Part shown: positions 1 through 5,922 of the stretch, one piece after another
Layout: each line of letters opens with the position of its first letter
Position numbering within the stretch: the stretch's first letter is position 1
Assembly (NCBI GenBank): GCA_021786915.1
Contig: JAJYMP010000705.1
Location: 1-6,952, forward strand
DNA length: 6,952 bases
Direction of reading: 5' to 3'
Origin: Chloroflexota bacterium
GTDB lineage: Bacteria; Chloroflexota; Limnocylindria; Limnocylindrales; CSP1-4
The notes under the pieces: model-generated
What the model was told of the DNA's origin: nothing
Databases searched by the model: none
Seen by the model: the letters and a program-made list of their open reading frames with translations, nothing else
Program-made: the position numbers and the translations under genes

Positions 1-194
1 CGTGCCATGTCAACACTATTACTGACTACATCTCACACCGTGCAACACCCCAAGTTGACCGCCTTCGTGAGATCAGCAGGGCGCGCAGAACCGCCCGATC
101 AGGCTCCTCGGGCGCTGGAAGTTCGGGCTAATCCAAGGGGACGGGTGTCTCACTCGATCTTGGCAGAAAGGGGCCCGGCATCTCCTGGCGCACT

Positions 195-228
195 GCGTCG
201 GAGCAGCAATCACACAATCAGCCGACGC
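195..228. repeat. Inverted repeat with 7-bp arms
   Basis: GCGTCGG (195-201) and CCGACGC (222-228) flank a 20-nt, AT-richer loop. On the minus strand the loop contains TGATTG twice, 8 nt apart. It may form a hairpin downstream of the UxaE-like gene; function unknown and chance occurrence in GC-rich DNA is possible. Confidence 0.35.
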
Positions 229-380
229 GTTGAGGTAGGGGTTGCGCCCGAGTGTTCTGCGCGATGCCGTCGCAGCTGGAAAGGCTCGTGCCGGACTTCG
301 CCCTCATCCTGGGCAGGGTTGAAGGCCGTTCAGAAGGGTAACGGACCCCAGATCAGGGCGACTCCGCGAGGCGCTCCCGG

Positions 381-404
381 GAGAAATCCGATCGCCCCGT
401 CGGA
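381..404 (-). terminator. Weak candidate terminator after the UxaE-like gene
   Basis: On the minus strand, 11 nt past the stop, TCCGA and TCGGA (404-400 and 391-387) form a 5-bp stem with an 8-nt loop, followed by TTTCTC (386-381). The stem is short and the T-run is only three long, so this is a marginal candidate; Rho-dependent ending is equally possible. Confidence 0.25.
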
Positions 405-414
405 CCGCCACGCT

Positions 415-2172
415 TCAGAGGAGCAGTTCGTCGGCCAAGCGTTCGAGCATCGCAGTCAGGCGGTCCTGGTACACCTCGTAGAACCCGCTGGACAGTGAGT
501 AGAACTGCTGGCGGGCGATGTACTGTCCCTCTTCGTCGCGCCTCCCCACGAATCTGAAGCAGTAGTGATGGAAGACTTGGTCCCGGAATGACGGGGTGGA
601 CGACTGCTTGGTCGCCAGCGCGGCGAGGCAGGCGGCCGCGAAGGGGGAACCGGCGGCTGCCTCCTCTCGGGCGTACTCGACGGCATCCCCCCACCAGGCT
701 GCGAAGAAGTCCGGGTGGACCTGTTCGAGAACCTCCGCAAAGAGGATCTGAGGGAGCGGCGAGATCTTGTAGTGGAGGCGGCCTTTCGTTGCGCGGCGAA
801 TGGCGGCGCGCGACGGCGCTGAGAGGTCATCGGCGGAGTGGATGTCGATGACCACTCCATGGCGGTCCGCAATCCGGACGATCGACGTGAGCCTGTGCTC
901 CAGTCCTTCAAGTCCGTCCGAGCCGCGATAGTCGAAGCCCTTCTCGATCCCGACGTTCGGCGCCAGATGCGTCACCGGGAGCTCGCGCCTCGCGACCTCG
1001 CCCAGGACGAAGGTGCATTCCTCCTCCGCCGTCAGGCAATCGAAGGCGGCGATCTCGGGAGGATGCTCGTCGATGGTGAACTCGAGGTCGTAGGGCACGC
1101 CATCGTGCTTCGCCCGAACGTAGTCGTTGGTCGAGGTCATCGCCTCGAAGGCGCCCCAGTATTTCGCGATCATCCGGTGCAGCACGCCCTCGGACAGCCG
1201 CGAGCCGCCATTGCTCTGAGCGGCCTGCCGATGGTATCCGAGGACTGAGCGCAGGCTGGCCTCATCGCCGACCGCGGCCACTGCGCGCTCGGCTGACGCG
1301 GAGTCTGACGCTTCGTTTAGCGCCTGGTAATCGAGGATGTCCGACATGTCCAGGCTGTAGAACGTCGAGCCGCGATAGCTGTCGACGTAGCGCCGCGCCC
1401 GCGCGAGGCCATCGGGACCGCGTTTGACGTGCAGGTGGTCGGCATCGGCACCGTAGGGGAAGAGTGTCGGATGCTTGAGCGCCTCGAGGACTCCTGCAAC
1501 CCAAAGGCCCTCGATCGAGCTGCCCGTGTGACCGGACTCGATCATGCCGAAGCCCGTGTAGTACGTCTTCGCGGCCGGCCGACCCTCAAGAAGATCCTCG
1601 AGGAGGTTGAGCTCGCGAACGGAGTTCTGGATCGCGTTGGCGGAGAAGCCGCGCGATTCCATCGCTCGGAAGATCGCTGGAAACGCGGCGGTCGTCATCC
1701 GCACGCCGAATCCAATCCTCGGCGTGCTACCCAGCGCTCGAGGCCCGCGGTCCGGAGCGATATCCCGTAGGTACGCCCTCAGGTTCGCGGCGCTCGTCGC
1801 GTGGGCGTGGACCACCCGTGCATCGTCGAGGGTGACCCGCGCCAGCGGCTCCCCCAGCGATGGTGAACTGCCCGCGCTGCCCACCTCGAGCAGGACTTGC
1901 TGACTGTCCGGGAGTCCAGCGAGGACGAAGCCGACTTCGTCCGCGACGCGCAGCGATCCCGGGTGCAGGGCCAGCTCCGGAACCGCCGGGAGCGGTCGGC
2001 CCTCCACGACCGCGCGGGCCACCCCATCGAGCGCGGCGTTGCTGACGCGGCGGAACTCCGCCGCGGCCGCGGTGGGGTCCCAGGTCCCCGTATCGAGGAC
2101 CGCGGGATTGACCGCCGGATCCATGCGCAGTGCGCCCCACGCATGACGGGCCTCGACCGGGTTCGACTGCAT
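415..2172 (-). CDS. UxaE-family (tagaturonate epimerase-like) protein
   Basis: 585-aa cytosolic protein recognised from an ordered set of motifs shared with Thermotoga UxaE, the C4-epimerase that interconverts D-tagaturonate and D-fructuronate in hexuronate catabolism: PRIGFGVRMT (151-160), QNSVRELN (182-189), PYGADADHL (239-247) followed by a lysine-led helix and FYSLDMSD (271-278), YDLEFTIDEHP (361-371), HLAPNVGIEKGFDYRG (402-417), VVIDIHSADDLS (440-451) and GRLHYKIS (464-471). The family is metal-dependent; Asp244, His246, Glu364, His445 and His467 are candidate active-site residues by conservation, which is inference. It is longer than the Thermotoga enzyme (about 480 aa from memory): the first 140 residues are poorly recognisable and segments near 205-235 and 283-345 look inserted. 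Substrate may therefore differ. The first ATG is chosen because AGGTGA sits 7 nt upstream; Met17 has no such site. It has its own candidate promoter in the 215-nt gap. Confidence 0.82.
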   Translation of the reverse strand: MQSNPVEARHAWGALRMDPAVNPAVLDTGTWDPTAAAAEFRRVSNAALDGVARAVVEGRPLPAVPELALHPGSLRVADEVGFVLAGLPDSQQVLLEVGSAGSSPSLGEPLARVTLDDARVVHAHATSAANLRAYLRDIAPDRGPRALGSTPRIGFGVRMTTAAFPAIFRAMESRGFSANAIQNSVRELNLLEDLLEGRPAAKTYYTGFGMIESGHTGSSIEGLWVAGVLEALKHPTLFPYGADADHLHVKRGPDGLARARRYVDSYRGSTFYSLDMSDILDYQALNEASDSASAERAVAAVGDEASLRSVLGYHRQAAQSNGGSRLSEGVLHRMIAKYWGAFEAMTSTNDYVRAKHDGVPYDLEFTIDEHPPEIAAFDCLTAEEECTFVLGEVARRELPVTHLAPNVGIEKGFDYRGSDGLEGLEHRLTSIVRIADRHGVVIDIHSADDLSAPSRAAIRRATKGRLHYKISPLPQILFAEVLEQVHPDFFAAWWGDAVEYAREEAAAGSPFAAACLAALATKQSSTPSFRDQVFHHYCFRFVGRRDEEGQYIARQQFYSLSSGFYEVYQDRLTAMLERLADELLL

Positions 2173-2179
2173 CCGTTCG

Positions 2180-2185
2180 TCACCT
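2180..2185 (-). promoter_or_regulatory. Ribosome binding site fixing the UxaE-like start
   Basis: AGGTGA on the minus strand with 7 nt to the ATG at 2172. It favours the first ATG over Met17, which lacks a comparable site. Confidence 0.65.
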
Positions 2186-2236
2186 GCCTTTGCGTCCGCG
2201 ACGACTGCCGGGTCAGGGATCCTCGCGACTGCGGCA

Positions 2237-2250
2237 TATCATATCTGATA
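2237..2250. promoter_or_regulatory. Candidate operator: inverted repeat TATCA-N4-TGATA
   Basis: TATCATATCTGATA consists of two perfect 5-bp half sites separated by 4 bp and covers the predicted -10 box. This position suits a repressor that blocks RNA polymerase until an inducer, perhaps an imported sugar acid, is bound. Size and AT content resemble operators of GntR-family (FCD-type) regulators, but no regulator gene is in the window and no second copy of the motif was noticed, so the assignment is tentative. Confidence 0.4.
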
Positions 2251-2266
2251 CACTCCGACGCGACAA
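2238..2266 (-). promoter_or_regulatory. Candidate sigma70-type promoter of the UxaE-like gene
   Basis: Read on the minus strand, TTGTCG (2266-2261) stands 17 nt before TATGAT (2243-2238). The -10 box matches the consensus at five of six positions and the -35 at four of six, with ideal spacing. This is one of the few AT-rich patches in a very GC-rich window. Transcription would begin near 2231, giving a leader of about 58 nt that ends with the AGGTGA site of the UxaE-like gene. It implies that this gene can be expressed apart from the importer operon. Predicted by eye only. Confidence 0.5.
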
Positions 2267-2343
2267 CGAGGTGAGACGATCCGCGGTCGCGGTGCTCGGC
2301 GACCCATCGTGCCCTCGCCGAGCTGGGGCATCGTCGCCCTGAT

Positions 2344-2373
2344 CGCCGGGCGGTTCCTCCGGCGGATCGCCGG
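2344..2373. repeat. Overlapping GC-rich hairpins after the URO-D-like gene
   Basis: Three 6-bp blocks alternate: CGCCGG (2344-2349), CCGGCG (2359-2364) and CGCCGG (2368-2373). The middle block can pair with either flank, giving a 3-nt-loop hairpin (2359-2373) or a 9-nt-loop hairpin (2344-2364). A 9-bp direct repeat GATCGCCGG (2341-2349 and 2365-2373) underlies this. It begins 15 nt past the URO-D-like stop. No T-run follows, so it is not a classical intrinsic terminator; it could mark the 3' end of the operon transcript by protecting it, or assist termination. Confidence 0.5.
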
Positions 2374-2387
2374 CCTGGGCGCGGGCG

Positions 2388-3542
2388 TCATTGGTTGTGG
2401 CTGGCCTCGAAGAGCGCGACCAAGTTCGCCGGTGGGACCGTCGGCATCATGACGTTCGATGGGCTCACGAGATACGCGTTGCCGAAGGGCGCCCCAAGCG
2501 TGTCGATCGTCCGGCGAACGTGATCCTTGACCTGTTGCGGGGTGTAGACCTCGAGCAGCTGGTCGCTGATACCCCCCGAGAACGCGACCTTGCCGCCGAA
2601 GTCACGCGCGACCCTCGCGATGTCGAGCGCCTCAGGCTGGAGCGGGTCGAGCAGGTCGACGCCCACGTCGACCAGGTCGCCGATGATCTCGTGGATGTTC
2701 CCGCAGCTGTGAAACATCACGTGGAGGCCCTGCCGGTGTGCCTCGTCGAACACCCGCCGGTAGCGCGGCGCCCAGACCCGGCGCCACATCTCCGGCGAGA
2801 TCATCATGGCACTCTGCGAGCCCCAGTCGTCGCTCAGGAACACGCCGTCCACGGGACCGAGGCGCCGCCAGGCACCCATGATTCCGACGGCGTAGTCGGC
2901 CAGGGCGTCGAGCAGCCTCTCGACCATCGCGGGCTCCGTGTAGAGGTCCTCGAACGTGTTGGCCATGCCGTGCAGGAAGTGGAACCGCTCGAACAGGGCC
3001 ATGTGCGACGCGCCGATGAAATACCGGTGGGCCGCGTGTCGCTCAACCGACGTCCGGGCACCGTCGAGGCGGCCGGGCGCAGCCGGGTCAGGCATCCGGG
3101 TGGCGAGGTAGTCGTCTAGGCCAGCCCAATCTTCGAGCGGGTGGCGCACGGGTGACGCCCCGACACCGCCGCTGGCGTGCTCCCACACGGTCCCCCACTC
3201 GTCTGTCCATGTGGACGGCTCCGTGAGGACGGCGATCGGGTCGATCGGGTTGGGGGCACCCGGTGGCTGGAACCCGACGCTGAACTCGTAGGCCTGGGTT
3301 CGGACGACGTCGTCCGGGTACGTCGCGAGCAGTTCCGCCAGCAACGGCCCTTGGCGGGCCACAAGGTCGTAGCTGAAGCGACGCAGCGACACGGGGCAGC
3401 GAGAGCCGCCGCGGCGGGCGATGGCGTCTCGCACCCAAACCTTGCTGGACGGCTGCTGGACAAGGGCGTCGTCGACCGCCATCGCCAGCTCATCGACCGC
3501 CCGGTGGACGTCCGCAACCTCGGAGATCATCGGCGGCTGCAT
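2388..3542 (-). CDS. URO-D-fold, methyltransferase-like protein (not HemE)
   Basis: 384-aa cytosolic protein with the C-terminal landmarks of the uroporphyrinogen decarboxylase superfamily: a SDDWGSQSAMMISPEMW segment (237-253), FHSCGN (277-282), PLQPEA (300-305), FSGGISDQLLEVYTPQQV (321-338) and a SPSN...PTVPPANL end (360-374). It is not a heme-pathway decarboxylase, because the N-terminal RQAGRYLP-type substrate motif is absent. His278-x-Cys280 matches the first two zinc ligands of MtaA/MtbA-type methylcobamide:coenzyme M methyltransferases, but the third ligand (Cys in PGCG) aligns by eye with Asn363, which is also where HemE has a conserved His. The metal site is therefore incomplete or differently completed. 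The ATG start lies 5 nt after the dehydrogenase stop with no clear Shine-Dalgarno, suggesting translational coupling; Met5 is an alternative start. Uncharacterised relatives are known near sugar-catabolism genes. Methyl transfer or demethylation is a possibility, not a demonstrated role. Confidence 0.85.
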   Translation of the reverse strand: MQPPMISEVADVHRAVDELAMAVDDALVQQPSSKVWVRDAIARRGGSRCPVSLRRFSYDLVARQGPLLAELLATYPDDVVRTQAYEFSVGFQPPGAPNPIDPIAVLTEPSTWTDEWGTVWEHASGGVGASPVRHPLEDWAGLDDYLATRMPDPAAPGRLDGARTSVERHAAHRYFIGASHMALFERFHFLHGMANTFEDLYTEPAMVERLLDALADYAVGIMGAWRRLGPVDGVFLSDDWGSQSAMMISPEMWRRVWAPRYRRVFDEAHRQGLHVMFHSCGNIHEIIGDLVDVGVDLLDPLQPEALDIARVARDFGGKVAFSGGISDQLLEVYTPQQVKDHVRRTIDTLGAPFGNAYLVSPSNVMMPTVPPANLVALFEASHNQ

Positions 3543-3547
3543 GCCCG

Positions 3548-5032
3548 TCAGTCCGCCGCCGCGACGCCCAGGGACACGTACTTGGTCTCGAGGAAGAGGT
3601 CGAGTCCGTACCGGCCACCCTCGCGGCCCAGCCCTGAGCCCTTCATCCCCCCGAAGGGCGCCTGCGGGGTGGAGGGCAGGGCATCGTTCGCGCCGACGAC
3701 GCCGTACTCCAGCGCCTCGGACACCCGAACCACCCGGTCGGCATCTCGCGTGTAGAAGTAGGCCGCCAAGCCGAACTCCGTGTCGTTCGCGAGCGCGACG
3801 ACCTGCGCCTCGGTCCGGAACCGCATGAGCGGCGCGACGGGTCCGAACGTCTCCTCAGAGCTGATCCGCATGTCCGGAGTCACACCCTCGATCACTGTGG
3901 GGGCGAAGAAGCGGCCCGCCTCGTCACCGCCCGGTGCCACGCGTTGCCCACCGACTCGGATCCGTGCCCCTTTGGCGACCGCGTCGGCAACGTGCTCCTC
4001 TACCTTCACGACCGCCGCGTCGTCGATGAGGGGACCGATGTCCGTCCCCGGCGCGGTGCCCTCACCGACGCGGAGCGCCGCGACCGCAGCATCGAGCCGC
4101 TCGGCGAATGCCTCGTAGATGCCGTCCTGAACGTAGATCCGATTCGCGCAGATGCACGTCTGGCCGCCATTGCGGAACTTGGAGGCAATCGCCCCGGCGA
4201 CGGCCAGGTCGAGGTCTGCGTCCTCGAAAACGATGAACGGCGCGTGTCCTCCGAGCTCCAGCTCGATGCGGGTGATGTTGGCGGCTGCCTTACGCATCAG
4301 CTCCCGGCCCACCTCGGCTGAGCCGGTAAACGAGATTGCCCGGACACGCCGATCCTCGAGCAGGGCGTCGGCGATGTCGGCGCCACCCCCGGTCACGATG
4401 TTCAGGACGCCCGCGGGAACGCCGGCCTCGATTGCCAGCTCGCCAATCGCGAGCGCGCTCAAGGGCGTAGCCGAAGCCGGCTTGACCACCATCGTGCAGC
4501 CCGCGGCCAGCGCGGGGCCCAACTTCCGCGTGATCATCGCAGCCGGGAAGTTCCACGGGGTGATGGCGGCGGTCACGCCGACGGCCTGTCGGAGCACGAG
4601 GATCCGCTTCCCAGTCGAGCTGGCCGGGATCGTCTCGCCGTAGATTCGCTTCGCCTCCTCCGCGCTCCACTCCAGGAAACCTGCCGCGTACGCGATCTCG
4701 CTTCTGGCCTCGGCCAGCGGCTTGCCCTGCTCGCGCGTCATCAGGAGGGCGAGGCGCTCCTGCTCTTGGAGCATCAGGTCGAACAGTCGGCGAAGCGCTC
4801 GGGCCCGGTCCCCGGCGGCTCGCGAGCGCCAGCTGGGCAGGGCGTCTGCGGCTGCGTCCACGGCGCGTGCGACGTCGCTGCGCGAGCAGCGCGGCACCGT
4901 CGCGATGAGCTCGTCTGTCGCGGGGTTGCGCACGTCCAGCTCGCGACCGTCGGCCGCCGACCGCCAGGCGCCGCCCACCAGCGCCCGGTCGGCCAGGGGT
5001 CGGGACGTGCCGACACGAAGGATGGCAGGCAC
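3548..5032 (-). CDS. NAD(P)-dependent acid-semialdehyde dehydrogenase (succinate or 2-oxoglutarate semialdehyde type)
   Basis: Cytosolic aldehyde dehydrogenase, 494 aa, normal full length. Family landmarks are all present: oxyanion Asn161 in PWNFP, Lys184 in VVKPASATPLSALA, the cofactor loop FTGSAEVG (235-242), general base Glu259 in LELGG, catalytic Cys293 in GGQTCICANR, EETFGPVAPL (393-402) and PFGGMKGSGLGREG (459-472). Arg169, Arg287 and Ser454 fall where human succinate-semialdehyde dehydrogenase binds the substrate carboxylate (Arg213, Arg334, Ser498, aligned by eye), so a carboxylated aldehyde is likely. Cys295 matches the second cysteine that forms a redox switch in some family members. 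GabD is the closest textbook enzyme, but 2-oxoglutarate-semialdehyde dehydrogenases share this fold and, next to a sugar importer and a UxaE-like gene, fit better; the sequence cannot decide. GTG start, supported by GAGGAG 5 nt upstream. It lies 49 nt after the permease and 5 nt before the URO-D-like gene. Confidence 0.93.
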   Translation of the reverse strand: MPAILRVGTSRPLADRALVGGAWRSAADGRELDVRNPATDELIATVPRCSRSDVARAVDAAADALPSWRSRAAGDRARALRRLFDLMLQEQERLALLMTREQGKPLAEARSEIAYAAGFLEWSAEEAKRIYGETIPASSTGKRILVLRQAVGVTAAITPWNFPAAMITRKLGPALAAGCTMVVKPASATPLSALAIGELAIEAGVPAGVLNIVTGGGADIADALLEDRRVRAISFTGSAEVGRELMRKAAANITRIELELGGHAPFIVFEDADLDLAVAGAIASKFRNGGQTCICANRIYVQDGIYEAFAERLDAAVAALRVGEGTAPGTDIGPLIDDAAVVKVEEHVADAVAKGARIRVGGQRVAPGGDEAGRFFAPTVIEGVTPDMRISSEETFGPVAPLMRFRTEAQVVALANDTEFGLAAYFYTRDADRVVRVSEALEYGVVGANDALPSTPQAPFGGMKGSGLGREGGRYGLDLFLETKYVSLGVAAAD

Positions 5033-5037
5033 GAGAA

Positions 5038-5043
5038 CTCCTC
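5038..5043 (-). promoter_or_regulatory. Ribosome binding site supporting the GTG start of the dehydrogenase
   Basis: GAGGAG on the minus strand, 5 nt before GTG at 5032. It identifies a non-ATG start with good confidence and places the N-terminus of the dehydrogenase at MPAILRVG. Confidence 0.7.
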
Positions 5044-5081
5044 AGGTTGGGGCGACGAGGCTACGGGAATGAGACGGCTGG

Positions 5082-5906
5082 TCAGCCCTTGATGGCGCCG
5101 GCCGTCAGGCCGCGGAGCATGCCGCGCTGCGCTAGGAGAGTGACGATAAAGGTTGGGACGACGAGCGCCAGCGCACCGGCCGCGAGGGCGCCCCAGTTGA
5201 TCGTGTCGACACCGATGAAGTTGACCAGGCCGACCGTCGCGGGAGTGGTGTTGACGCCGGCGAGGATCAGCGGGATGAAGTACTCGCTCCACGCGGCGAT
5301 GGCGATCAGGAAGCCCACGGTGATCACGCCAGGCGCGGCGAGCGGAAGGACAACTGCGAGGAACGTGCGCGAGCGCGACGCGCCGTCCACTCGCGCCGCC
5401 TCCTCGAGTTCGAGCGGGATCTCCTGGAAATAGGACGCGGTCATCCAGACCGTGAACGGGAGCAGTCCTGTCAGGTAGGCGAGCGTGAGGCCCGCGTAGG
5501 AGTCGATCAGGCCGAGCACGTGGAAGAACAGGAAGAGGGGGATGATGAAGATCACCGGGGGAACCATGCGGCTGAAGAGCAGCCAGCCGCCGAAGAATCG
5601 GCGACCCACGAAATTGCCCCTCGCGAAGGCGTAGCCGGCGGGAACACCGAGGACCAGCGTCGACACGGTGGTGAGCACCGTGATGATCACCGACGCCCAG
5701 ATGGCGCCCGCAAACGGGCCGTCAACCAGCGCGGCGAAGTTGTTCGCGGTGAAGGGCGAGAAGATCTTCGGCGGCACCGCGGCCGCGTCGACCGGCCGCT
5801 TGAATGCGGTCAGGATGATCCAGAGGTACGGGATCGCGATGATGACCAGACCGGACAGGAGCATCACGATCCGGACCGCCGTCTGGCGGCGGTGACGCCG
5901 GCTCAT
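5082..5906 (-). CDS. Sugar ABC transporter permease, MalG type
   Basis: Second inner-membrane subunit of the importer (MalG/UgpE/LacG branch), 274 aa, full length for the family. Predicted membrane segments lie near residues 12-34, 68-92, 106-128, 137-158, 194-216 and 237-259. The EAA loop is at 168-193 (EEAARVDGA, Gly175, then LPLAAPG), where the ATPase docks. The protein ends in GLTAGAIKG, the characteristic C-terminus of this branch. The ATG start has a strong AGGAGA site 7 nt upstream, inside the 16-nt gap after the MalF-type gene, so the two permeases are probably co-transcribed and expected to pair in the membrane. No ATP-binding subunit is in the window; it must be encoded elsewhere, possibly as a shared MsmK/UgpC-like ATPase. 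Substrate is unknown from sequence. Confidence 0.94.
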   Translation of the reverse strand: MSRRHRRQTAVRIVMLLSGLVIIAIPYLWIILTAFKRPVDAAAVPPKIFSPFTANNFAALVDGPFAGAIWASVIITVLTTVSTLVLGVPAGYAFARGNFVGRRFFGGWLLFSRMVPPVIFIIPLFLFFHVLGLIDSYAGLTLAYLTGLLPFTVWMTASYFQEIPLELEEAARVDGASRSRTFLAVVLPLAAPGVITVGFLIAIAAWSEYFIPLILAGVNTTPATVGLVNFIGVDTINWGALAAGALALVVPTFIVTLLAQRGMLRGLTAGAIKG

Positions 5907-5922
5907 CGTGTGGTCTCCTGGG

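Larger units (their letters stand above)
1..414. other. Intergenic region without a convincing gene
   Basis: No reading frame here looks like a real protein. The plus-strand frame from 7 to 498 is rich in Arg, Ser and Pro, has no recognisable motif and runs into the UxaE-like gene in antisense; minus-strand frames are short. The first 60 nt are clearly less GC-rich than the rest. On the minus strand they contain a perfect TTGACA (13-8), whose -10 partner would fall outside the window, and a weaker pair TTGCAC (45-40) with AGTAAT (23-18). This fits a promoter for the next leftward gene. The remainder holds only the weak terminator and the inverted repeat listed separately. Confidence 0.55.

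Noticed and set aside
374..383. CTCCCGGGAG palindrome as a terminator or operator
   Set aside because: It has no loop, no T-run beside it and no promoter near it; a short GC palindrome is easily produced by chance here.
7..498. A 163-codon plus-strand reading frame at the left end
   Set aside because: Composition is Arg/Ser/Pro-heavy with no motif, no ribosome binding site was seen, and it overlaps the conserved C-terminal part of the UxaE-like gene in antisense.
2310..2447. A short plus-strand stretch that reads as a hydrophobic peptide (IVALIAGRFLRRIAGLGAGVIG) between the URO-D-like and UxaE-like genes
   Set aside because: It has only a GTG as possible start, no ribosome binding site, and its second half is antisense to the URO-D-like gene; the hydrophobic look follows from the GC-rich direct repeat.
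2391..3119. A 242-codon plus-strand reading frame opposite the URO-D-like gene
   Set aside because: It is the mirror of a well-recognised minus-strand gene and its Val/Arg/Asp/Glu-rich product has no recognisable motif; long antisense frames are expected at this GC content.
2388..3542. Heme-pathway uroporphyrinogen decarboxylase (hemE)
   Set aside because: The N-terminal substrate-binding motif of HemE is absent, the HxCG motif belongs to the methyltransferase-like branch, and no heme genes are nearby.
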